The notes under the pieces: generated by a model
Databases searched by the model: none
What the model was told of the DNA's origin: nothing
Seen by the model: the letters and a program-made list of their open reading frames with translations, nothing else
Program-made: the position numbers and the translations under genes
NCBI GenBank assembly: GCA_012523605.1
Contig: JAAYTY010000048.1
Span: 1 to 8,382 of the forward strand
Direction of reading: 5' to 3'
Length of the DNA: 8,382 nt
Source: Candidatus Fermentibacterota bacterium
Lineage (GTDB): Bacteria > Fermentibacterota > Fermentibacteria > Fermentibacterales > Fermentibacteraceae
Shown: one piece after another, positions 1 to 5,326 of the stretch
Layout of the letters: every line of letters starts with the position of its first letter
Numbering within the stretch: the first letter of the stretch is position 1

Positions 1-449
1 ACCCTGCGGCACTCGACCAACGCTTCGTCCAGCTCTCCGTCGAGCGCGTAGCACATCGCAAGGCAGTAGTTGATGAAGACCTGCTCGTAGTCGGCGCCCC
101 TGAAGTCCGTGGCCAGATCGCTGGTGAGCATGGATGCGACCTGTTCTCCCGGGTCGGCGTCCCTCTGCAGGTCGCTGAGCCTGTCCGCCTCGAGAAGCAG
201 CCTGCGCGCTTCGGCGTATCGCCCGGCCAGCCTGAGAAGGTTGCCCTTCTCCATGAGGAAGAGGAGGCGGTCGCCTCCCGTGCTGTCGGAGGGAAATGCG
301 CGGACGAGCTCGGCGAGGGGATCCCCTCCCCATGTCATGGCGGACCTCACCGGCTCCATCTCCCTGGAGTACTGCACGGCACAGGACGCCGATAGCACCG
401 CGAGGAGAAGGAGGTGCGGCGCCATGCGGACTGGAGCGGCCCGGCTCAT
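1..449 (-). CDS. COG3014-like TPR protein, putative lipoprotein (C-terminus cut by window edge)
   Basis: The first 149 codons are present; the rest lies beyond base 1. I chose the ATG at 449, not the in-frame ATG at 425, because GGAGGAG (459-465) sits 9 bases upstream and this start adds arginines (residues 3 and 8) before the hydrophobic stretch 12-20, giving a normal signal peptide. Cys23 could be lipidated, but the context S-A-S-C is a poor lipobox. The mature part has TPR-like helical segments, around residues 62-90 (EKGNLLRLAGRYAEARRLL) and 121-147 (NYCLAMCYALDGELDEAL). The run TSDLATDFRGADYEQVFIN (109-127) and the early MTWGGDPL (38-45) are what I recall as hallmarks of the COG3014 family, which is often encoded beside LpoB, as here. 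Its biochemical role is unknown; a scaffold for peptidoglycan or outer-membrane assembly is an inference. The next gene upstream ends 34 bases before this start, so co-transcription is likely. Confidence 0.8.
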   Translation of the reverse strand, partial: MSRAAPVRMAPHLLLLAVLSASCAVQYSREMEPVRSAMTWGGDPLAELVRAFPSDSTGGDRLLFLMEKGNLLRLAGRYAEARRLLLEADRLSDLQRDADPGEQVASMLTSDLATDFRGADYEQVFINYCLAMCYALDGELDEALVECRR

Positions 450-458
450 CGGGCGGTT

Positions 459-465
459 CTCCTCC
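459..465 (-). promoter_or_regulatory. Ribosome binding site deciding the start of the COG3014-like gene
   Basis: GGAGGAG on the minus strand lies 9 bases before the ATG at 449 and 33 bases before the internal ATG at 425. It therefore supports the longer start, which also completes the signal peptide. Confidence 0.6.
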
Positions 466-483
466 ACCGGCAGAGGAGCCCGA

Positions 484-1074
484 TCACCACTCGATTATCT
501 TCTTGATCTCCAGGTTGCCCATCCACACCTTCACCGCGGTCTCGACGTCTATGAGCTCCAGGCTCACGGTGTAGTACACCGCCCTGGTGTCTCCGGCCTC
601 GTCGATTATGGAGTCCAAAGTACCCATCATGACGTATTGGGCCCCGACCTCGCGACCGAACTCGGCGGCAGTGGCCTCGGAGGCGAACCTTTCCTGATCC
701 CGCCGCTCGTCGCGTATCTCGCCACGCTCGCCCCTGGTGGCTATCACCTGAATCCTGCCGCTCTCGATGAAGGCGCGCTCGATCTCGTTCATGATGACGT
801 CGGTGCTGATGTGCTCCGTTGTCCTGTTGAGAACGTTCCCGACAACTATGGACGGAGGGATCCGGGCCGCATCGCCCCGATCGCCGATCCTCAGCCAGTT
901 TCCGGAGATGCACATCGCCACCATCGAGTCGGCGACCATCCTCGCGTCCGTGTCGTTCCACCATCCGCTGAGGTCGGTCACGGTGCCCGGGTCGGTCCTC
1001 GTCACCGTGCGCCCGCAGCCGGAGAAGACAGCGGCCGCCGCAGCCGCCGCGATCAGCAACGCTCTGGATCTCAT
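484..1074 (-). CDS. lpoB: LpoB-like lipoprotein (penicillin-binding protein activator family)
   Basis: 196 residues, about the usual size. LpoB-family outer-membrane lipoproteins reach through the periplasm and stimulate the bifunctional peptidoglycan synthase PBP1b; that activity is established in enterobacteria and only inferred here. The N-terminus has arginines at 2 and 4, an alanine-rich core and Cys20 in the context F-S-G-C, an acceptable lipobox. Family-like segments are TDPGTVTDLSGWWNDTD (27-43), SIVVGNVLNRTTEHISTD (75-92), the charged ERGEIRDERRDQ (116-127), the ASEATAAEFGREVGAQYVM region (131-149), and the strand VSLELIDVETAVKVW (170-184). The start is supported by GGGGA 7 bases upstream. 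It lies 24 bases after the SUMF1-like gene and 34 bases before the COG3014-like gene. The superfamily (CsgG/TolB-N like fold) is broad, so activation of a specific PBP is not proven. No PBP gene lies in the window. Confidence 0.85.
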   Translation of the reverse strand: MRSRALLIAAAAAAAVFSGCGRTVTRTDPGTVTDLSGWWNDTDARMVADSMVAMCISGNWLRIGDRGDAARIPPSIVVGNVLNRTTEHISTDVIMNEIERAFIESGRIQVIATRGERGEIRDERRDQERFASEATAAEFGREVGAQYVMMGTLDSIIDEAGDTRAVYYTVSLELIDVETAVKVWMGNLEIKKIIEW

Positions 1075-1098
1075 CTGGCCATCCCCTTTCGCGATGTC

Positions 1099-1878
1099 TC
1101 AGAGCCCGGAGGGGTCGGACACCGCCCCCCGGAATGCCACGTTGAAGTAGCCGCTGTCCGTACTGGCGATACCGGTTCCTCCCGTGCGGAAGATGACCAC
1201 GCAGGGGTCGGTCCAGACCCCGGCGCCCGAGGGAGTGTCGCCTGTCCACTCCCATATCACTCTCTCACCCGGCGTCCCGCAGCCAGCGAACATCGCCTGG
1301 GCGTCGAACCTGCCCAGTGCGCTGCCCATGGCCTGGTACATCATCTCTGCGAAGGCGGACATGACGGCCTGGACGTCGAGTTCGCGGAAAAAACCCCGCC
1401 GCGCCGCAAGCGCCAGCTCCGCGGTCGTCGGGAGCCTCTTCCCCTCCGAGGCCAGGAACTGCCGCGCCCCGGTCCAGGTGATGGAGCAGGCGGGCAGGTC
1501 GAGACAGGCCGAGGGTACCGCAAGCCCGGTGCCCTGCTCGTTTCCTGTGAACGGAGTGTAGCGAAGGAAGTTCATGTTGTCGTCGGCCTTCCCCGAGACT
1601 AGCTCCGCAAGGCGCTCGAGACTGGTCGCCTCCTCGTTGAGCCAGGGCAGCAAACGCCTGTAGGTGACGGGCGAGGCGTCGATGAAGAACGGGGCGACCT
1701 CCACCACCTCGCCGTCCACGGTGATCGTGTCGCCCCGGATCCATACGGTTCCGGGCGGAGGCTCCGGAAGCGAGCAGCGCCTGCAGATGGGGCCCTGGTT
1801 CGAAAGCCCGCACTGCGGGCAGTCCCAGGCAGCGGCCGCCGAGGCCGCCAGCAGAACCATGCGTATCAGTCCGGTCAC
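1099..1878 (-). CDS. Exported zinc-ribbon plus SUMF1/FGE-like domain protein
   Basis: 259 residues from a GTG start at 1878. That start was chosen because GGAGGG (1882-1887) lies just upstream and gives a signal peptide with Arg6 and a hydrophobic alanine-rich core (7-17). An ATG at 1860 and a TTG at 1888-1890 are alternatives. After the signal comes a compact four-cysteine knuckle, CPQC (20-23) and CRRC (32-35), typical of a zinc ribbon. The rest resembles the formylglycine-generating enzyme / GldJ-PvdO-like fold (PF03781): VAPFFIDASPVTYRRL (61-76), TWTGARQFLASEGKRLPTTAE (134-154), WEWTGD (209-214) and the terminal NVAFRGAV (246-253), which corresponds to the usual GFRCA. The paired catalytic cysteines of true FGEs near the C-terminus are not evident, so a binding or structural role is more likely than sulfatase activation. 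No sulfatase gene is present. A 24-base gap to lpoB suggests co-expression. Confidence 0.75.
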   Translation of the reverse strand: MTGLIRMVLLAASAAAAWDCPQCGLSNQGPICRRCSLPEPPPGTVWIRGDTITVDGEVVEVAPFFIDASPVTYRRLLPWLNEEATSLERLAELVSGKADDNMNFLRYTPFTGNEQGTGLAVPSACLDLPACSITWTGARQFLASEGKRLPTTAELALAARRGFFRELDVQAVMSAFAEMMYQAMGSALGRFDAQAMFAGCGTPGERVIWEWTGDTPSGAGVWTDPCVVIFRTGGTGIASTDSGYFNVAFRGAVSDPSGL

Positions 1879-1881
1879 CGG

Positions 1882-1887
1882 CCCTCC
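1882..1887 (-). promoter_or_regulatory. Ribosome binding site favouring the GTG start of the SUMF1-like gene
   Basis: GGAGGG on the minus strand stands 3 bases (4 from the GGAGG core) before the GTG at 1878. It is about 21 bases from the ATG at 1860, too far to serve that codon, and it lies inside the reading frame if the TTG at 1890 is used. Confidence 0.45.
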
Positions 1888-1930
1888 CAAGGCAGCCCCG
1901 CCGGGCCCGGCAGAGCCCGACGGATATTCC

Positions 1931-1962
1931 TATTCTGCTTCGGCCCCTGGTGTTCCAGAATA
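1931..1962. repeat. Perfect 7-base inverted repeat in the gap before the SUMF1-like gene, with a competing small hairpin
   Basis: TATTCTG (1931-1937) and CAGAATA (1956-1962) are exact reverse complements around an 18-base loop. A second stem, CTGG (1947-1950) with CCAG (1955-1958), shares bases with the right arm, so the two folds exclude each other. This sits in the 121-base gap (1879-1999) between the stop of the large peptidase/barrel gene and the start of the next cluster. The same gap also holds a 12-base GC palindrome at 1900-1911. There is no T-run, so a classical terminator is not supported. An operator, processing site or mRNA structure is possible; chance is too. Confidence 0.35.
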
Positions 1963-1999
1963 CGGGCCGCCATTGCCTGCCGTCTCAACCGAAGCGCCG

Positions 2000-4861
2000 T
2001 CAGAAGCTGGCTCCGAATGTGAAGTAGTGGGTGGGCTTCTGCGCGATCCCGTAGATGTCGGTCTTCCATGCGGTATCCTCCCTCAGGAGCACTATTCCGA
2101 GGTTCGCCCTGAAGCCGAAGCCGATCCCCATTCCGAGGTCGCGCAGCCTGTAGCCGCCCTCGGTGTCGGCTCCAACGAAGGACGAAGCATCGTCGAAGGC
2201 GGACCCGACGTCCATGAACATGGCCCCCCGGACGCCGGAGATGGTCATCGGCAGGGGCGCGCCCAGGGCCAGCGTGTTGATGAAGGGCACTCTCATCTCG
2301 ATGGATCCCGCGAAGTATTTCCTGCCGCTCACGGCCGCGTAGTCGTAGCCCCTGAGCATGTCTCCGTAGTTGCCGTAGAAGCCGACGAGATCCTCGATGC
2401 TGTCGGTCTCGCCGAGCAGCTCTCTGTGCGGGACAGCGCCTCCCACGAAGAACCTCTGGGCATCCTCGCCCCAGCTGGCCGCGCCGGCGGCCCTGAGGGC
2501 GAGGGAGACGTTTCGGGAAATCCATACGTAGTGCCGCAGGTCGGTGCTGACGGTGGCGTAGCTGGCCAGCCCTCCCCAGCCCGGGGATGCCTCGCCCCTC
2601 ACCAGAAGCCTGCTGCCCACCCTCGGGCCTACCCAGTCCCAGAGCGCGGTGTCCAGCACCAGTCCTCCCCCGAGAGCCAGCACGTCTGCCTGGTAGTCGG
2701 CCTCGGAGTTCCAGGTGCCCTGCCTGGTGAGCCTCCTGTAGTCGAGCGTGAGGTCGGCCCTTGCGGCGGGGCTGAACGGATACCTGATGCCGGTTCCCAG
2801 CCCCATGTCCACATCCCTGACCTCCTCGATGTGTTCGTCGGGAAAGCGGAAGAGATACCTCGTGCTCTGGCGGTACAGCACCGCGCCCAGATCTGTCCGC
2901 ATGGGGAGATAGGTGTAGTAGATCGCGGCGTCGGCGTCAGTGACATCGCCGGAGAAGCTGGCGTCGAGCATCACCCTGTGACGGGCCAGCACGTCGGTGA
3001 ACATGAACCTGGTATAGCCGGAGAGCCCCAGATACGAATCGTAGCCCGCGAGCGCGGACACGTAGTCCGTTGACATCCGGGGAGAGTACGGGGCGATGGA
3101 ATAGAGCGCCCTGTGCGAAGCCGAGTCGGGCCTCTCCGCCTCCTCGATCCTGGCCGAGAAGAGGAGAGGCCTCGAGGGGGGCGCAGAGGTGTCGGGGGCC
3201 GGGGGAACCGCCGCGGCGCCGGGCGCGCGCCTGGTTAGGAGATCGTAGCTCATGAAGTTGCCGCTGCTGTTCCAACCGGAGGAATAGAACGCCAGAACCC
3301 CCGCCGAGTCTCCCCACGAAGGCGAATCCAGGGTTCTGTACAGGCTCGTGAGCCTCCTCCGCGTTCCATCTCCGCGGAGGAGGAACAGATCGGGCGAGCC
3401 CTCGCCCATGTCGAGGAACACCAGGCCCGAATCGGTCATGAAGGGATACCTGAGTTCGGTAGGAGATGTGAAGAGCGTGCACGCGGGGGCTCTGCCCCCG
3501 GGGAGGACGACGATGCAATGCCCTCCTCCCGAGAGATTCTCTACCGAGGCCAGCAGGCCCCTCTCCGACCAGGAGAGATCCCGCTCTCCGGCCGGAGAGC
3601 GGGTCAGCGGCTCGACCGAACCCGTCCGGAGATCGCACACCATGATGTCCGCGGTGCCGCCGTCCATCGCCACGAAGGCTATCCTGCCCCCGTCGGGGGA
3701 CCATGCGGGATCCCTCACCAGATCGAACTCCACAGGGAGGTCGGTGGTGCCTTCCGGAGTGCGGATGGAGAGGCGGTCGCAAAGGACGTCGTGCCAGGCC
3801 ACCGCGAGGGAGTCCCCTCCGGGTGAGAAGGCGCACACCCTGTATAGGTATCCCAGCCCTGTCGCGCCGGCGCCTCCCGCAACCGCGGGACGATCGACAA
3901 GCGACCCGTCAACCGTCGAGCGAACCGACAGGGCGATGTTTCCGTGATGCGACTCGATGCCCGCGATCCTGTTGCCGTCGGGCGATACCACGGCGGAGAG
4001 GAGGGCCACCCTGTCGTCTCCCTCCCCGATGGGGCTCCCTGCGTCGGACGGGCTCTCCCTGTCGGCGAGAGCCGGCCAGTACGACTCCCGCGCCCACTCC
4101 TGGAAGCGCTCGTCGAAGTTCTGGACGGACATGCCGAACGCCTCCTCCAGCGACTCGTCCAGGCTCTCGGCCGAAAGGCTCATGACGAAGGCCCTCAGCC
4201 TGTCCATCCCGTAGCGTTCCTCGATGAACCTGTAGACCGCCTGGCCCTGGCGATAGACCAGGTAGTCGCTGCGGTTCGAAAGTTCCGGGATGGAGACGAT
4301 CCTCCCGCCGATGACCATGTCGCGGAACTCCGCCTCCGACGCCGCATCCCACCCGGTGGAGGTGTACTCGGCCAGACCCTCGATGGTCCAGAGAGGGGCG
4401 TTCGACTCCACGATCCGCGTGAGAGACCGTCTGTAGAGCATGTCGTACATGTAGGCGTGGTTGATCTCGTGGGAGAGCACATGGCGGAACTCCGTCCAGC
4501 TTCCCGTAAAGGGGACGACAATCCTGCCCTTGAAGTACTCCGTGAAGCCGCCTACCGCCTCCTCTATCTCCTCCGAGATGATCTCGGTCTGCCTGAAGTC
4601 GCCGGGGGACATGTAGACGATGATCGGAACGGGGTGGGAGGGAAGATAGCCGAAGAGCCGCGAGAGCTCGTCGAACTCCTCGTCGGCGATCGCGACGGTG
4701 CTCTCTGCCTGCGCCTCTGCTCCAACCGGGTAGAAGACAGTGAACTGGAGAGCGGAGATCTCCCACCAGTCGCCGGGGCCGGACTGGACCTTGGTCCTGC
4801 CGTATGTCGAGGCGGTCGAGACGGCGGCGATCACCAGGGCGTACAGCAGTGGGAGTCTCAT
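2000..4861 (-). CDS. Secreted metalloprotease-like / beta-propeller / Omp85-type barrel fusion
   Basis: 953 residues with a signal peptide (about 1-20). Residues 36-265 resemble a gluzincin MA-type peptidase (PF13485): HEINH at 131-135 supplies two zinc histidines and the catalytic Glu132, and EGLAEY at 161-166 gives the likely third ligand Glu161. Residues about 285-545 hold PD40/TolB-like propeller blades (SPDGNRIAG 293-301, SPGGDSLAVAW 346-356, SPDGGRIAFVA 388-398, and weaker ones to about 540). A Pro/Ala-rich linker (547-565) leads to about 360 residues of alternating strands. The barrel carries LRGYDY (836-841), equivalent to the VRGF/Y loop motif of Omp85 proteins, then SIEMRVPF and MFMDVGSAFDD (881-891), and ends in Phe, as outer-membrane barrels do. 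No POTRA domains are visible. The barrel should sit in the outer membrane with the peptidase and propeller probably periplasmic, though that topology is inferred. Substrate unknown. A short leader with AAAGG about 10 bases before the ATG supports the start. Confidence 0.85.
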   Translation of the reverse strand: MRLPLLYALVIAAVSTASTYGRTKVQSGPGDWWEISALQFTVFYPVGAEAQAESTVAIADEEFDELSRLFGYLPSHPVPIIVYMSPGDFRQTEIISEEIEEAVGGFTEYFKGRIVVPFTGSWTEFRHVLSHEINHAYMYDMLYRRSLTRIVESNAPLWTIEGLAEYTSTGWDAASEAEFRDMVIGGRIVSIPELSNRSDYLVYRQGQAVYRFIEERYGMDRLRAFVMSLSAESLDESLEEAFGMSVQNFDERFQEWARESYWPALADRESPSDAGSPIGEGDDRVALLSAVVSPDGNRIAGIESHHGNIALSVRSTVDGSLVDRPAVAGGAGATGLGYLYRVCAFSPGGDSLAVAWHDVLCDRLSIRTPEGTTDLPVEFDLVRDPAWSPDGGRIAFVAMDGGTADIMVCDLRTGSVEPLTRSPAGERDLSWSERGLLASVENLSGGGHCIVVLPGGRAPACTLFTSPTELRYPFMTDSGLVFLDMGEGSPDLFLLRGDGTRRRLTSLYRTLDSPSWGDSAGVLAFYSSGWNSSGNFMSYDLLTRRAPGAAAVPPAPDTSAPPSRPLLFSARIEEAERPDSASHRALYSIAPYSPRMSTDYVSALAGYDSYLGLSGYTRFMFTDVLARHRVMLDASFSGDVTDADAAIYYTYLPMRTDLGAVLYRQSTRYLFRFPDEHIEEVRDVDMGLGTGIRYPFSPAARADLTLDYRRLTRQGTWNSEADYQADVLALGGGLVLDTALWDWVGPRVGSRLLVRGEASPGWGGLASYATVSTDLRHYVWISRNVSLALRAAGAASWGEDAQRFFVGGAVPHRELLGETDSIEDLVGFYGNYGDMLRGYDYAAVSGRKYFAGSIEMRVPFINTLALGAPLPMTISGVRGAMFMDVGSAFDDASSFVGADTEGGYRLRDLGMGIGFGFRANLGIVLLREDTAWKTDIYGIAQKPTHYFTFGASF

Positions 4862-4876
4862 TCAGGCGGCCTTTCG

Positions 4877-4906
4877 TTGCTGCGCGGAGCTTGGCGGGAG
4901 TATAGT
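4877..4906. promoter_or_regulatory. Candidate divergent promoter with overlapping -10 elements on both strands
   Basis: The 75-base gap between two divergent start codons contains AGTATAGT (4899-4906). Read on the plus strand this gives TATAGT (4901-4906), one mismatch from TATAAT, with a weak -35 TTGCTG (4877-4882) 18 bases upstream. It would start transcription about 25 bases before the ATG at 4937. Read on the minus strand the same bases give TATACT (4904 to 4899), also one mismatch, about 38 bases before the ATG at 4861; no good minus-strand -35 is visible. Promoter rules for this lineage are unknown, so this is a pattern match only. Confidence 0.45.
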
Positions 4907-4936
4907 GCCCTCCGGATATCCCGAACAGGAGACATC

Positions 4937-5326
4937 ATGCGTCTGCACACGCTTCTGATATTCCCGGCGCTGCTGGCGGTTCCAGGCTGCGGGAGCCGAG
5001 AGGGGCCCAGAATACCTCCCGGGACGAAAGCCCGCCTGGAGGAGTGGGCGGGCATCCTGGCCCCCGTGGTCGCGCTCCCTCCCGGCATGGCTCCCGAGGC
5101 TCCCGACAGCGCCGCTCTTGCGGAACTCCTTGCGCTGTGCGAGTCCTCGCCCGGAGGATATTCCTATTTCTACAGGTGCCTTGCCGATTCGGTGAACACG
5201 CTGGAGCCGCCGCCGGCGACATGCCGGGAAGCCACGGACACCCTGCTAGCGCCGGGCCCCATTCCGGTCGAGTCGCTCACAGTCGCACCCGGAGGAGGAC
5301 CCGGGTCAGATCCTTCCACAAGATGA
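4937..5326 (+). CDS. Small predicted lipoprotein of unknown function
   Basis: 129 residues and the only plus-strand gene. The ATG at 4937 has AGGAGA (4927-4932) about 5 bases upstream and a -10-like TATAGT before that. The reading frame is open much further upstream, but that part is only the shadow of the divergent gene. The N-terminus is a lipoprotein signal: Arg2, a hydrophobic core (5-15) and Cys18 in the context A-V-P-G-C. The mature chain begins with a polar, proline-rich stretch, then a helix-prone segment (KARLEEWAGILAPVVA, 31-46) and a second one (DSAALAELLALC, 57-68). Further cysteines are at 68, 81 and 96, and the tail is Gly/Pro-rich. I recognise no family. Third positions are strongly G/C, as in the neighbours, which argues for a real gene. 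Its last 50 bases overlap the end of rseP on the opposite strand. Confidence 0.7.
   Translation: MRLHTLLIFPALLAVPGCGSREGPRIPPGTKARLEEWAGILAPVVALPPGMAPEAPDSAALAELLALCESSPGGYSYFYRCLADSVNTLEPPPATCREATDTLLAPGPIPVESLTVAPGGGPGSDPSTR

Noticed and set aside
109..1602. A 497-codon open frame on the plus strand
   Set aside because: It lies antisense to the COG3014-like, lpoB and SUMF1-like genes, has an Arg/Pro/Gly/His-rich composition and no recognisable domain. It is a high-GC shadow frame.
1900..1911. 12-base palindrome GCCGGGCCCGGC as a terminator
   Set aside because: There is no loop of useful size and no T-run on either strand; in GC-rich DNA such palindromes arise easily.
1922..1934. 13-base exact match GGATATTCCTATT shared with 5156-5168
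   Set aside because: About one such match is expected by chance in a window this size, and the two copies lie in unrelated contexts (non-coding and coding).
1664..3073. A 469-codon open frame on the plus strand
   Set aside because: It runs opposite the SUMF1-like gene and the barrel domain, whose protein motifs are clear; its own translation shows no family features.
3944..4936. N-terminal 331 codons of a 460-codon plus-strand frame
   Set aside because: This part is antisense to the peptidase domain. Only the section from the ATG at 4937 has an RBS, signal peptide and promoter, so the gene starts there.
5287..5306. Hairpin ACCCGG/CCGGGT as a bidirectional terminator between rseP and the lipoprotein gene
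   Set aside because: The stem is only 6 bases, no T-run follows on either strand, and the bases encode conserved-length C-termini; it is mentioned only as part of the overlap.
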